From Clostridium brassicae (lineage in GTDB: Bacteria > Bacillota > Clostridia > Clostridiales > Clostridiaceae), in assembly GCF_026738875.1 (NCBI RefSeq), contig NZ_JAPQFJ010000003.1, positions 215,738-279,737 of the forward strand: a DNA stretch of 64,000 nt. The letters are read 5' to 3'. Positions 17,972-26,747 of the stretch are shown one piece after another. Made by a program: the position numbers and the translations under genes. Under the pieces are notes generated by a model. It saw only the letters and a list, made by a program, of their open reading frames with translations. It did no database searches and was not told where the DNA came from. Each line of letters begins with the position of its first letter. Within the stretch, counting starts at the first letter, position 1.

Positions 17972-19020
17972 TGGTTGAATTTATAGAAGATAAGAACCTA
18001 TTCCCTAATGTGAAAGTAATATTTGATACTAGAACAGATGATGAAGCTAGAACACAATGGTTAAGTCAAAGATGTAATAGTATAGGCGGTTCAGAAATAG
18101 CAAAAGTAGCAGGCTTTTCAAAGTATGGAAGTGCATTAACAGTATTTAATGAAAAGCTTGGACTAAGTGAAAAGTTTGAAGGCAACATACACACTAAGTT
18201 TGGTAATAGAATGGAACCTCTAATAAGAGAGTGGGTACAGCAAGATTTTAAAGAATCTACAGGAATTACATTAAAGACATATGAGTATCCATATATGATG
18301 ATCCATAAAGATTATGAGTATTTTAGTGCTAACATAGATGGTTTAGCTAAATTAGGAAGTAACTATAGATTCTATGAAAATTTAGATACTGGAGAAATAA
18401 AAGAAATACCTGAAGGAGAATTAATAGGAATTGAAATTAAAACAGCTAGTGAGTTTTTAAAAAAGATGTGGCAAGGTGAAGAAATTCCAGACGAGTATTA
18501 TTGTCAGTGTCAATGGTACATGGGAATTACAGGGTTGAATTATTTCTTAATAATCTATTTATTAGGTAAGGAAGTCAAGTGGAAGGTAATTCCTAGATGT
18601 GGAGCAGATATAGAAGCATTGTTTAAAATAGGTAAAGAATTTTGGAACAACAACATCCTAACTAAAACGCCACCAGTTCCATTAGGACTTGAATGTGAAA
18701 CAAAGGACATATTATATCAACAGGCCTTAGATAATGATTTAGAAGTCACTGTGGGTGAGAATAAGTTAGTAAGGTATAAAGACATTACTGAACAAATAAA
18801 GGCTCTAGAGAGAGAAAAAGAACAGTTAAAACAATTAATTTTCTTAGATATGGTAGATAGTAAGAAAGGCTCTGATGGAGTTTACAAGATAAGCAGATTT
18901 GAAATTAAAAAAGACAAATTAGATTTGAAAGCTCTTAAAGAGAAATATCCAGAAACATATAAAAATATACTCCAAGGGCAAACAGAGTATGTGAATATGA
19001 GAATTACTAAATGTAAATAA
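17971..19020 (+). CDS. YqaJ-type viral exonuclease
   Basis: This 349-residue protein is a YqaJ/lambda-Exo-type nuclease that resects double-stranded ends for annealing by RecT. The family motifs are visible: WLSQRCNSIGGSEIAKVAGF (about 30-48), FGNRMEPLIREWV, NIDGLA, the catalytic GIEIKTA (about 155) and EYYCQCQWYMGI. A coiled coil (about 268-295, ITEQIKALEREKEQLKQL) separates the nuclease from a short C-terminal domain. It lies upstream of recT in the same operon. Confidence 0.92.
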   Translation: MVEFIEDKNLFPNVKVIFDTRTDDEARTQWLSQRCNSIGGSEIAKVAGFSKYGSALTVFNEKLGLSEKFEGNIHTKFGNRMEPLIREWVQQDFKESTGITLKTYEYPYMMIHKDYEYFSANIDGLAKLGSNYRFYENLDTGEIKEIPEGELIGIEIKTASEFLKKMWQGEEIPDEYYCQCQWYMGITGLNYFLIIYLLGKEVKWKVIPRCGADIEALFKIGKEFWNNNILTKTPPVPLGLECETKDILYQQALDNDLEVTVGENKLVRYKDITEQIKALEREKEQLKQLIFLDMVDSKKGSDGVYKISRFEIKKDKLDLKALKEKYPETYKNILQGQTEYVNMRITKCK

Positions 19021-19034
19021 GGAGGAAAGGGAAT

Positions 19035-19217
19035 ATGGAAAAGATTGGATGTGCATATTGTGGAAGTGAAAGACCAAAAGAAGAAATGATTAGAGGTGAA
19101 ATTACATTTAGAGATAGAAATCCTATTACAGGAAAAATATTTATAAATAAAAAAACAAACTGGTATTGCAAAGATAAAGGTTGTGCTGGATATGACCAAA
19201 TGGCATATGAAGGATAA
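19035..19217 (+). CDS. Small zinc-finger protein
   Basis: This 60-residue protein has CAYCGSERPKEEM near the N-terminus and WYCKDKGCAGYD near the C-terminus, a four-Cys zinc-ribbon arrangement. It sits between the exonuclease and recT genes, a common place for such proteins in clostridial phages. GGAGGAAAGGG precedes the ATG. Confidence 0.7.
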   Translation: MEKIGCAYCGSERPKEEMIRGEITFRDRNPITGKIFINKKTNWYCKDKGCAGYDQMAYEG

Positions 19218-19232
19218 AAAGGAGGAATAACA

Positions 19233-20120
19233 ATGGCTAATGTCAACGGAGGTTTAGTTGCTAATAAGCAACATCAAAATACACAATTAACACCACAAAA
19301 GAAAATGCAGAATGTATTAACTAAAATGATGCCAGAAATTAAAAAAGCAGTTGCAAATACTATGGCGCCAGAGAGATTTAGCAGAATAGCACTAAGTTTA
19401 TATAATGGTAATCCTGCATTTTGGGAGGCTGATACAACAACATTTTTAAGTGCATTAATGCAAAGTGCTCAATGCGGACTAGAACCTAATACAGTGCTTG
19501 GAGAAGCTTATTTAATAGCTTATAAAAACAACAAGCAAGGCATTACAGAAGTTAATTTTCAAGTTGGGTACAAAGGTATCTTGAAAATGGCTTTTAATAC
19601 TGGAGAATATGAAGCTATATATGCCCATGAAGTTAGAAAAGGTGATGAATTTCAATATGAATATGGACTTCATAAGAATTTAATTCATAAGCCTGCGGAT
19701 ATACCCTCAGAAGAAGTTACTCACTACTATGCAGTGTATAAATTAAAAAATGGCGGCTTTGATTTTGTAGTATGGAGTAAAGAAAGAGTAGAACATCATG
19801 CAAGAGAGTTTTCTAAAAATTATACTTACAAGGGCAGTATTAATAAAAGCTCAGTTTGGTTTAAAAATTTTGATAGCATGGCAAAGAAAACAGTTCTTCT
19901 AGATGTACTTAAATACGCACCTAAGAGTGTGGAAATGGCTAAAGCATTAGACATGGATTATAAAGCAGAAGCTAAAGAAGAGAAGGTGAGTAACTTTAAT
20001 TATGTGGATGTAGATGCAGTAGATGTTGAAGAGGAGTTAGAGAACAATACAGTTGAAACCAATACAAAACAAGATGACTTTGCAGGCACACCATTTGAGG
20101 AGGCTGAAACTAATGATTAA
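19233..20120 (+). CDS. recT: RecT single-strand annealing protein
   Basis: This 295-residue protein is a RecT-family recombinase that pairs with the YqaJ exonuclease. Diagnostic stretches are APERFSRIALSLYNGNP, SALMQSAQCGLEPNTVLGEAYLIAY, FQVGYKGILKMAF and MAKKTVLLDVLKYAPKS. The C-terminal about 55 residues are acidic and disordered, probably a protein-interaction tail. Its end overlaps the next gene by 8 bases. Confidence 0.95.
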   Translation: MANVNGGLVANKQHQNTQLTPQKKMQNVLTKMMPEIKKAVANTMAPERFSRIALSLYNGNPAFWEADTTTFLSALMQSAQCGLEPNTVLGEAYLIAYKNNKQGITEVNFQVGYKGILKMAFNTGEYEAIYAHEVRKGDEFQYEYGLHKNLIHKPADIPSEEVTHYYAVYKLKNGGFDFVVWSKERVEHHAREFSKNYTYKGSINKSSVWFKNFDSMAKKTVLLDVLKYAPKSVEMAKALDMDYKAEAKEEKVSNFNYVDVDAVDVEEELENNTVETNTKQDDFAGTPFEEAETND

Positions 20121-20478
20121 ACATAAATATGATGATGAAATAGCAGCAGATATAACTGAGATAGACAGTATAGAAGAGTTAGAAGTAAGCGGTAACTTAA
20201 GTGCTGCTACATTAGAAACAGAAGGGGGAATAAGTAGGCCAGCTAAGTTTATTCTAGTGGACCTTACAGATAGAGAAAAAGCAGAGGTACTGATACACAA
20301 CTTAGATTCTATGGAGCAACAAGAAGCATGTGAGATATTAGAAAAAATGATTTTCGGAGAAACATACGACCACTTAGAAGAAAATTCTATAAGAGTTGAG
20401 AAAGCAGAGTATACAGATTTTGAACATGAAGAAATCAAGAAAGATCATTTAAGTCAATATGACCATATAGAGTATTAA
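20113..20478 (+). CDS. Hypothetical recombination-operon protein
   Basis: This 121-residue acidic protein starts at an ATG overlapping the RecT stop. The central EGGISRPAKFILVDLTDREKAEVLI segment is ordered, and the rest is rich in Glu and Asp. No family is recognised; position suggests replication or recombination support. Confidence 0.55.
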   Translation: MIKHKYDDEIAADITEIDSIEELEVSGNLSAATLETEGGISRPAKFILVDLTDREKAEVLIHNLDSMEQQEACEILEKMIFGETYDHLEENSIRVEKAEYTDFEHEEIKKDHLSQYDHIEY

Positions 20479-20504
20479 AAATAGACAAGCTTTAGGAGGC
20501 TATC

Positions 20505-21344
20505 ATGGCAGAAGGATGGATAAAACTTTATAGGAATATCCAAGAACACTGGATATGGCAAGACCCACAAAAGTTAAAATGGTGGCTAGATATCCTCCTT
20601 CTAGCTAACCATAAAGATAACAAATTTCTATTAGGAAATGAATTAATGCAGTTAGAAAGAGGAGAACATCACACTTCTGAACTAAAATTAGCAGAAAGAT
20701 GGGGAGTATCAAAGACTACTGTAAGAAGATTTTTAAACTTGCTCCAAAGTGATGAAATGATAGAATTGAAAAAGTCAAAAAAGGGTACCACCTTAAAAGT
20801 TAGCAATTACAACGCTTTTCAAGACTTTTCAGAAGATGAAAAAACCATAAAAGAACCACAGAAGAACCATAAAAAAACCATAAAAGAACCATATGAGAAC
20901 CATACGGTATACACAAACAATAATGAAAAGAATGAAAAGAATGAGAAGAATGATAATAATTATATAAATAATAATAAAGAGGATGAATTAAATCCATTAA
21001 AAGAATATCAGAATAACATCTTCCCAACTCCAGGAATGATAGAAATACAAAGTATTCAAAAATGGAGTAGCAATTTAGGAAATGAGTTAGTTGTACATGC
21101 TATAGGCATAGCAGCAGAGAATAATGTTAGAAACTACAAGTATATAGAGCGAATACTTATGGATTGGAATAATAATGACATTAAAACTTTAGATCAGGCA
21201 AAAGCATATTCAGCAAATAGAAAGAAAGGGGGACAAAAACAACATGACAGAAGTAGAGAAAATAGTAAACAGGATAAAGTCGAATATGACTTCAACAGAC
21301 CATACACAGGACCAAGTTACTCAGATGGAGAAATCGACTTCTGA
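20505..21344 (+). CDS. DnaD-like replication initiator
   Basis: This 279-residue protein resembles phage DnaD/replisome-organiser proteins. The N-terminal winged helix (about 1-110) has GWIKLYRNIQEHWIWQDPQKLKWWLDILL and WGVSKTTVRRFLNLLQSDEMI. A low-complexity Lys/Asn/Glu linker follows (about 115-165). A DnaD C-terminal domain (about 175-235) has IEIQSIQKWSSNLGNELVVHAI and NYKYIERILMDWNNNDI. It should bind the phage origin and, with the downstream DnaC-like loader, recruit host helicase. Its 3' end overlaps the loader gene by about 100 bases. Confidence 0.85.
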   Translation: MAEGWIKLYRNIQEHWIWQDPQKLKWWLDILLLANHKDNKFLLGNELMQLERGEHHTSELKLAERWGVSKTTVRRFLNLLQSDEMIELKKSKKGTTLKVSNYNAFQDFSEDEKTIKEPQKNHKKTIKEPYENHTVYTNNNEKNEKNEKNDNNYINNNKEDELNPLKEYQNNIFPTPGMIEIQSIQKWSSNLGNELVVHAIGIAAENNVRNYKYIERILMDWNNNDIKTLDQAKAYSANRKKGGQKQHDRSRENSKQDKVEYDFNRPYTGPSYSDGEIDF

Positions 21345-22047
21345 TATATGCCCCATATGTAATGGTACAGGATGGGAGTTGAACAAAGAAACTAGAGCGT
21401 ATAAAAGATGCAAATGTTATAAAAAAGAAAAAATGCAAAGACTTTGGAAGAAATATGGAGTAGATCCTAAAGACATAAAAAAGCTAAATGATTATGTTCC
21501 TATAGATGAAATACAAAAAGAAGCTAAAGGTAAGGCAGTAGATTATGTTAAAGATTTTGAAACTATAGTAGGGAATAAAGAGAATGGTTTTGGATTATTT
21601 GGACAACCAGGAGCAGGAAAAACCCACATACTATTGGCTATAGGTGCAGCATTAATTTCAAAGGGAATAGAAGTAGTATATATGCCTTATGTTGAAGTTA
21701 TGCGGGAACTTAAAGCAACTGTAATGGATAATGAGTACTACATTAAATTTTCATCTAACTATATGAAAGCAAGAGTTTTGATTATTGATGATTTATTTAA
21801 GGATAAATTAAAAAACGGGAATTTGGTTGGAGAATTAAAAGAATCGGACATCAAGCATCTTTATCCTATATTAAATTATAGATACTTAAATAATTTACCA
21901 ACGCTAATTAGTACAGAATGTACTCCAGATATATTACAAAGATTAGATGATGCACAAGCTGGAAGAATGTTAGAAAGATGTGGAGATAACATTATAGTTT
22001 TTACAGGACAAAAATATAACTACAGAATGAAAAAATTTATGAGATAG
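21244..22047 (+). CDS. dnaC: DnaC/IstB-like helicase loader ATPase
   Basis: This 267-residue AAA+ protein has an N-terminal four-Cys zinc finger (DICPICNGTGWELN...RCKCYKK, about 34-60). Walker A is FGQPGAGKTH (about 119-128), Walker B is RVLIIDDLFKD (about 177-187), and the sensor segment is LPTLISTECTPD. It resembles phage DnaC/DnaI loaders. The unusual 101-base overlap with the DnaD-like gene is in a different frame and both frames look genuine, because the zinc finger begins only after the overlap. Confidence 0.9.
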   Translation: MTEVEKIVNRIKSNMTSTDHTQDQVTQMEKSTSDICPICNGTGWELNKETRAYKRCKCYKKEKMQRLWKKYGVDPKDIKKLNDYVPIDEIQKEAKGKAVDYVKDFETIVGNKENGFGLFGQPGAGKTHILLAIGAALISKGIEVVYMPYVEVMRELKATVMDNEYYIKFSSNYMKARVLIIDDLFKDKLKNGNLVGELKESDIKHLYPILNYRYLNNLPTLISTECTPDILQRLDDAQAGRMLERCGDNIIVFTGQKYNYRMKKFMR

Positions 22048-22058
22048 GGGTCTATAGA

Positions 22059-22226
22059 ATGAGCGATAGAAAAGATGAAATAGGGTTCGTACTAGGAATG
22101 ATAGATAAGTTTTGTACTGAGTATCAAATAGCGTTGATTCCTTGTGAAACTAAACAAGGCGTGAAATATGTTGGTGTTCTAGACAATACAAATGGCAACA
22201 AATATGCAATGATTAAGCAGAAATAG
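22059..22226 (+). CDS. Small hypothetical phage protein
   Basis: This 55-residue protein begins MSDRKDEIGFVLGMIDKF and is soluble. It lies 11 bases after the loader gene with AGGGGTC upstream. No family is recognised. The stop abuts a TTGCTACGCAA motif also found at the right end of the window. Confidence 0.55.
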   Translation: MSDRKDEIGFVLGMIDKFCTEYQIALIPCETKQGVKYVGVLDNTNGNKYAMIKQK

Positions 22227-22275
22227 TTGCTACGCAAAATTCGTATATTGCGAAATAAAAGAAGGGGTTGAAAAA

Positions 22276-22494
22276 ATGGCTTATAAAAAAATTGGAACTA
22301 TTGATAATATCACAGAAATACCATTAAATAAAAATATAATTGTAAGTGGACACGTTGATGGAATTGGATGGATGTGGCACATGGGAGGAATATTTAAGAA
22401 AAAAGGTAATGAAATAATATTTCAAAATGAATATGGAATGAGTACAAAAGTTCAAAATGGAAAAATCGGTTTAAATATATTAAGAAAAATTTAA
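22276..22494 (+). CDS. Small hypothetical phage protein
   Basis: This 72-residue protein, rich in Gly and Ile, includes VSGHVDGIGWMWHMGGIFKK. GAAGGGG precedes the ATG. Its stop is immediately followed by the TnpB remnant, so its last few residues could derive from the insertion. Confidence 0.45.
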   Translation: MAYKKIGTIDNITEIPLNKNIIVSGHVDGIGWMWHMGGIFKKKGNEIIFQNEYGMSTKVQNGKIGLNILRKI

Positions 22495-22715
22495 GTCGCA
22501 ATCCAAAGAAATATAAGGCACTTTTAGAAGGTATTAAAGTTGAGTATGTTAATCCATATAATACATCTAAACAATGCCCTATTTGTGGCAAATTAAATAC
22601 TGCTAAAGATAGAAAATATCAATGTTCATGCGGCTATAAAGCACATAGAGATTTAAACAGTTGTATTAATATAATTAATGCAACTGTTGTAGATGGTAAT
22701 AGTCTACAAGCCTAA
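22495..22715 (+). pseudogene. TnpB C-terminal remnant (IS605/IS1341 type)
   Basis: The frame ending at 22713-22715 reads KVEYVNPYNTSKQCPICGK, then YQCSCGYKAHRDLNSCIN, and ends VVDGNSLQA. This is the RuvC-III/zinc-ribbon end of TnpB, the RNA-guided nuclease of IS200/IS605 elements. The four zinc Cys and the final catalytic Asp region (HRDLN) are intact. The N-terminal about 300 residues, including RuvC-I/II, are absent and there is no start codon. It cannot be an active nuclease alone. Confidence 0.88.
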
Positions 22716-22851
22716 GATACTATAGGTACTGTCTTAGGAAGGGTACTGGCATACCCTTAGCTTGAGGTTATACTGGACTATCAGAAATAGACTTGCCTTT
22801 AATCACTCAAGAATCCCCTGACTTTAGACATGGGGAGTGTCAACAGAACCA
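22716..22851 (+). ncRNA. IS605-type right end / candidate omega-RNA
   Basis: Immediately after the TnpB stop the sequence holds several short hairpins (for example GGGTACTGGCATACCC, about 22740-22755). It ends with CCCCTGACTTTAGACATGGGG then AGTGTCAAC, the well-known right-end hairpin and tail of IS605/IS1341 elements. In active elements this region is the TnpB guide RNA scaffold, with the guide starting just downstream. Transcription here is not shown. Confidence 0.65.
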
Positions 22852-22914
22852 TATAAGAAATAGTTTAAGATATGTTTTGGTATATAAATACAATGAGTTA
22901 TTGAAAGGTGGCAA

Positions 22915-23172
22915 ATGGTTATGATTATTATAAATAACTATAGTGAAATCGACCTTAAAATGGTGAAAATAGGAGAAAAATTTGAAGTTCAAAAGGGTAA
23001 AAGAAAAGCCATATATAAAATAATTGAAAGTATTAATTTTGAAGGTTGTTATGACCTTTTACGTTGCGAAAATATGGGGTATTCTTGTAGTACTTATGTA
23101 TGGAGAGAAAAACACTTAACTGGTTGTGGAAGTATAGTAGGCTGTATGGAACAAGCCTATGACATCACATGA
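22915..23172 (+). CDS. Hypothetical phage protein
   Basis: This 85-residue protein contains EKFEVQKGKRKAIYKIIESINFEGCYDLLRC and several Cys. It is preceded by GAAAGGTGG and lies just downstream of the IS remnant. No family is recognised. Confidence 0.5.
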   Translation: MVMIIINNYSEIDLKMVKIGEKFEVQKGKRKAIYKIIESINFEGCYDLLRCENMGYSCSTYVWREKHLTGCGSIVGCMEQAYDIT

Positions 23173-23205
23173 GTATATTATGAAATATTGGAAAGGAGAA
23201 TTGTT

Positions 23206-23451
23206 GTGATAAATCATCAATTAAAAATAATACCAAAATATTTCAATGACGTTGCAAACAAGACTAAAACCTTTGAAGTAAGAAAAGATGATAGGAATTT
23301 CCAAGTAGGTGACTGTTTGGTTTTAAGAGAATTTGAAAATGGCGATTATACAGGAAAATATATTAGTGTTTATATAAGTTATATTCTTGGTAGAGAATAT
23401 AATGAAAAAAAATATGTTAAAGATGGATATGTAATTCTAGGCATTAAATAA
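23206..23451 (+). CDS. DUF3850/ASCH-like RNA-binding-fold protein
   Basis: This 81-residue protein has HQLKIIPKYFNDVANKTKTFEVRKDDRNFQVGD, LREFENGDYTG and YVILGIK, the DUF3850 pattern related to ASCH/PUA-like beta-barrels. I chose the GTG at 23206, 8 bases after GAAAGGAG; an in-frame TTG at 23188 would lie before that site. Such proteins are frequent in phage early regions with unknown function. Confidence 0.8.
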   Translation: MINHQLKIIPKYFNDVANKTKTFEVRKDDRNFQVGDCLVLREFENGDYTGKYISVYISYILGREYNEKKYVKDGYVILGIK

Positions 23452-23491
23452 CGTCGTTAAATAAAAGGATTGTGAAGGAGATGGGGAGAGC

Positions 23492-23716
23492 ATGAAATTA
23501 AATGAAGAACAAAAATTTTTACTTCAAGATGATGATGGGAATTTGATACTAATAACTGAAATAGATTTTAATTATGAGTTATTGAAAAACCAAATAATGC
23601 AGATGAAAGGCATTAAGTTTGAGGTAGATTATAGTGAAAATACTATTGAAAAACATGATGAAGTAGAAGTTCACACAAGCTTTTCGATTGATGGGATTTT
23701 TAAAAAAGAAGATTAA
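23492..23716 (+). CDS. Hypothetical phage protein
   Basis: This 74-residue acidic protein begins MKLNEEQKFLLQDDDGNLIL. It has a good GGAGATGGGGAG leader. No family is recognised. Confidence 0.5.
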   Translation: MKLNEEQKFLLQDDDGNLILITEIDFNYELLKNQIMQMKGIKFEVDYSENTIEKHDEVEVHTSFSIDGIFKKED

Positions 23717-23747
23717 TAATTTAAAAGGTTTGTGGGGTGGTGAGAAA

Positions 23748-23933
23748 ATGAAATTGAGTATATTTGACATACTAAAAAAAGGAAATATTGATAAAAGGTA
23801 TATTTGTAAAGGTGAGTTATATGTAGTTAAAGAAAATCCAAGTGGAGTAATTAGTCTTAAGCATAGCAATGGAGCATCAATGTTGCTAAATGATAAAAAT
23901 ATAAATAAACATTTTATTGAGGCTAAAGAATAG
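23748..23933 (+). CDS. Hypothetical phage protein
   Basis: This 61-residue protein starts at the ATG 23748 behind GGGGTGGTGAG and reads MKLSIFDILKKGNIDKRYICKGELYVVKE. It is probably a small beta-rich protein. No family is recognised. Confidence 0.5.
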   Translation: MKLSIFDILKKGNIDKRYICKGELYVVKENPSGVISLKHSNGASMLLNDKNINKHFIEAKE

Positions 23934-24017
23934 CAGATGGAGAAGAGCATGAAGAGAATAAAAGGGATGTAACGCAGTGAATAAATGTCTTAGTGGCAAT
24001 ATAGGAGGTAATACAAA

Positions 24018-25010
24018 ATGTATAGTACAAATAAAGATGAAGTAGTAATAAAACTAGTAGGAAAGTTATCTTTAGAGTTCCCAGATATAGATCAATTAAA
24101 GGTTAGAGAGTTAGTTGAGGAAGTATTGTACAAGTATGATATATTGCCACAGGAGACAAGCTTAGCTAGTAGCGATATAGAAGAGAAATTAGGTATATAT
24201 TTGGCAACTAAGAAGCTGGACGGACTTAGCCAGCAAACATTGAAAAATTATCAATATAATTTAATGAAATTTGCAGATTATTTAAGGAAACCTCTAGTTA
24301 CTATAACTACGATGGACTTAAGAATGTTTCTAGCGCAGAGGTGTAAGGGATTAAAACCAACCAGTATAAATGGACAAATATCCATTTTAAAGTCTTTCTT
24401 TTCTTGGTTAGTAAATGAAGAATATATACCTAAGAATCCTGCAATTAAATTAAAGCAAACTAAAGAGCCTAAAAGATTAAGACATGCTATGACAGAGGAG
24501 GAAATTGAATTATTAAGACAAGCATGTAAATCAGATAGGGAAAAAGCTTTAGTGGAGTTTTTAATAAGTACTGGTTGTAGATTATCGGAAGTAGTGGGTG
24601 TTAATAAGGCAGACGTTAACTGGCATGAAATGAGTTTGCATGTAATAGGTAAAGGAGCTAAGGAACGTAAAGTCTATTTCAATACGAAAGCTAAAATTCT
24701 ATTGAAAAAATATTTACTGACTAGAAGTGATAGTAATCCAGCACTGTTTGTTACTTCAAAGAGACCTCATGGTCGATTAGGCGGAAGATCTATACAAAGA
24801 GAAATTAAAAAGATTGCAAAGAGAGCGGGAATAGAAAAGTCAGTATATCCACACTTATTTAGGCATTCGTATGCTACGCATAAACTTAATGCAGGAATGT
24901 CACTACCAGTTATTCAGCATCTTATGGGTCACGAAGACCCTGCGACTACTCAAATATACGCGGAACTGTCAGAGGAAAATATCAAACATGAATATAAAAA
25001 GATTTCATAA
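24018..25010 (+). CDS. Tyrosine recombinase (XerD-like), internal to the prophage
   Basis: This 330-residue tyrosine recombinase has an N-terminal SAM-like domain (about 55-140) and a catalytic domain with all key residues: Arg188 in GCRLSE, Lys in GKGAKERKV, HLFRH (about 278-282), LMGHED and nucleophile Tyr314 in TTQIYAEL. It lies in the replication region far from both att sites, and the prophage already has a serine integrase. It is therefore more likely to resolve genome multimers or act at another site than to integrate the phage. Confidence 0.9.
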   Translation: MYSTNKDEVVIKLVGKLSLEFPDIDQLKVRELVEEVLYKYDILPQETSLASSDIEEKLGIYLATKKLDGLSQQTLKNYQYNLMKFADYLRKPLVTITTMDLRMFLAQRCKGLKPTSINGQISILKSFFSWLVNEEYIPKNPAIKLKQTKEPKRLRHAMTEEEIELLRQACKSDREKALVEFLISTGCRLSEVVGVNKADVNWHEMSLHVIGKGAKERKVYFNTKAKILLKKYLLTRSDSNPALFVTSKRPHGRLGGRSIQREIKKIAKRAGIEKSVYPHLFRHSYATHKLNAGMSLPVIQHLMGHEDPATTQIYAELSEENIKHEYKKIS

Positions 25011-25024
25011 AGGAGAGATGAACA

Positions 25025-25426
25025 TTGAATAGAGTTGTTCTAATAGGGAGATTAACTAAAGACCCAGAGTTAAGCTTTATACCTGGAAGTGGTAAAGCTG
25101 TTGTAAAATTTGTTTTAGCAGTAGATAGAAGATTTTCTACTAGTGGTCAGAAAGAAGCAGACTTTATTCCTATAGTTGTGTGGGGAAAGCAAGCAGAAGC
25201 TACAGCAAACTATGTGAGCAAAGGAAAATTAATAGGCGTTTCTGGAAGAATTCAAACTAGATCGTACGAAGCTAAAGATGGAACTAGAAGGTATGTCACA
25301 GAAGTAATTGCTGATGAAGTACAGTTCTTAGAGCGGGCAGATGGTCCACAAGAAATAAATAATAATAATCCAATCAATTATGAAAATGAAATCACTCCAA
25401 TAGATGATGGTGATATTCCATTTTAG
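25025..25426 (+). CDS. ssb: Single-stranded DNA-binding protein
   Basis: This 133-residue protein has a complete OB-fold: [44 protein letters not shown] and [17 protein letters not shown]. The acidic tail ends DDGDIPF, the usual hook for host replication partners. The TTG start at 25025 follows AAGGAGAG. Confidence 0.95.
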   Translation: MNRVVLIGRLTKDPELSFIPGSGKAVVKFVLAVDRRFSTSGQKEADFIPIVVWGKQAEATANYVSKGKLIGVSGRIQTRSYEAKDGTRRYVTEVIADEVQFLERADGPQEINNNNPINYENEITPIDDGDIPF

Positions 25427-25444
25427 AGAGTTTAGGAGGTTAAA

Positions 25445-25624
25445 ATGTTTGAAAAAGATATGAAGGTAAAAATAAAATGTAAGATTGGCAATGACAAAAG
25501 AGTTAGAACTTTTAAGGGTAAAGTAGTTATTGCTACTAAATATTTTATAGTAGTACAAGGAAAGAACTACAGGGAATGTTTTAAATACTCAGATTTTGAG
25601 TGTGGGGATGCAGTATTAATTTAA
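25445..25624 (+). CDS. Small hypothetical phage protein
   Basis: This 59-residue basic, beta-rich protein (MFEKDMKVKIKCKIGNDKRV) starts 18 bases after ssb with AGGAGG. It may be a small SH3-like barrel. No family is recognised. Confidence 0.5.
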   Translation: MFEKDMKVKIKCKIGNDKRVRTFKGKVVIATKYFIVVQGKNYRECFKYSDFECGDAVLI

Positions 25625-25707
25625 AAATATAGGATTAAGGCTATTAGATGGTAATGTTATAACTTTTCATTATCACTTGATAGTCAATTGAAAGGGGTAT
25701 TTATAAA

Positions 25708-26130
25708 ATGGTTAAAAGTAAGTACGGAGCTGAGAAGATCACAGTAGATGGAATTACTTTTGATTCTAAGGATGAAGCTAAATATTACTTATACCTAAAA
25801 GAATTAAAAGCTAAAGGCAAGATATTAAACTTTGAATTACAACCTAAATATGAATTGCAGCCAAGCTTTAAAAAGAATGGAAAAACATATAGAGCTATCA
25901 CATATGCACCAGACTTTCTTATATATCATCTTGATGGAACGGAGGAGTTAATAGATATTAAAGGCATGAGCACTCAACAAGGAGAAATGAGACGCAAAAT
26001 GTTTGATTACAAGTATCCAGATTTAAAGCTTACATGGGTTGCTAGATCGCTAAAATATAGTGAAACTGGTTGGATTGAATATGACAAATTAAACAAGATT
26101 AGAAGGGAGAATAAGAAATGCCAAAAATAA
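25708..26130 (+). CDS. DUF1064 putative nuclease
   Basis: This 140-residue protein matches the DUF1064 family: KYGAEKITVDGITFDSKDEAKYY, FELQPKYELQP, APDFLIYHLDG and ELIDIKGM. The D...E-x-K pattern suggests a PD-(D/E)XK-fold nuclease, probably acting on branched phage DNA. It overlaps the next gene by 13 bases. Confidence 0.8.
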   Translation: MVKSKYGAEKITVDGITFDSKDEAKYYLYLKELKAKGKILNFELQPKYELQPSFKKNGKTYRAITYAPDFLIYHLDGTEELIDIKGMSTQQGEMRRKMFDYKYPDLKLTWVARSLKYSETGWIEYDKLNKIRRENKKCQK

Positions 26131-26747
26131 GGATTATAGCTGATACAGGGGAGTTAATAAATGATATAGATTGTATAGGATACAACTTGCAGTATGTTGA
26201 CGCTGATGGGAATGGACAAGTTCAAAAGATAAGAGCACTTAACAATGGTAAGTATGATTCAAAGCATTGGATTAAAAATGAATTTTACAAACCATTAGCA
26301 GAGAAAATAAAGGATAAGTACAAAGAACAGATTCCAGAGTTTACTTATATAAATATAAATAAACTGCTTTTCTTAGAAGATATAGACTATGTTGGAGATG
26401 AAATGAAACGAAATGATGATGTTATGTGGATCAAGAAAGCTCCAAGGCAATTAACAGACTTAACAGGATATAAATTTATTATCTTTAGTAGAGAGTTTTG
26501 GATGTCCAGAATAAGCAAAGAACAGATATTATGGCATATATACTCAGTTTTAAGGCAAGTAGATGGAGATAAATTAAGAGAACCAGATATAAAAGGATGG
26601 AAAGAGGTATTAGGCACTTTAGGTTATGGATGGGAAACAACATTAACTCCTATGCCTAACCTTATGGATGGATTTGAAGATGAAGACTTTGCAATGCTTA
26701 AGAAAGCAGATAGACAGCTTAAATTTGACTTAAGAAATGCTAAATAG
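26118..26747 (+). CDS. Phage metallopeptidase-like protein lacking HExxH
   Basis: The overall outline of this 209-residue protein (a YININKLLFLED region, FIIFSREFWMSRISKEQILWHIYSVLRQVDGDKL, then DIKGWKEVLGTLGYGW) recalls the putative phage metallopeptidase family, where a HELLHI motif precedes a GHDVEEF-like segment. Here the motif position reads LWHIYSVLRQV without the second His or the Glu, so zinc catalysis is unlikely. Family assignment is by pattern only. Confidence 0.45.
   Translation: MPKIRIIADTGELINDIDCIGYNLQYVDADGNGQVQKIRALNNGKYDSKHWIKNEFYKPLAEKIKDKYKEQIPEFTYININKLLFLEDIDYVGDEMKRNDDVMWIKKAPRQLTDLTGYKFIIFSREFWMSRISKEQILWHIYSVLRQVDGDKLREPDIKGWKEVLGTLGYGWETTLTPMPNLMDGFEDEDFAMLKKADRQLKFDLRNAK

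Noticed and set aside
18882..19246. Overlapping minus-strand ORFs opposite the exonuclease and zinc-finger genes
   Set aside because: Both are shadows of plus-strand genes with strong family matches.
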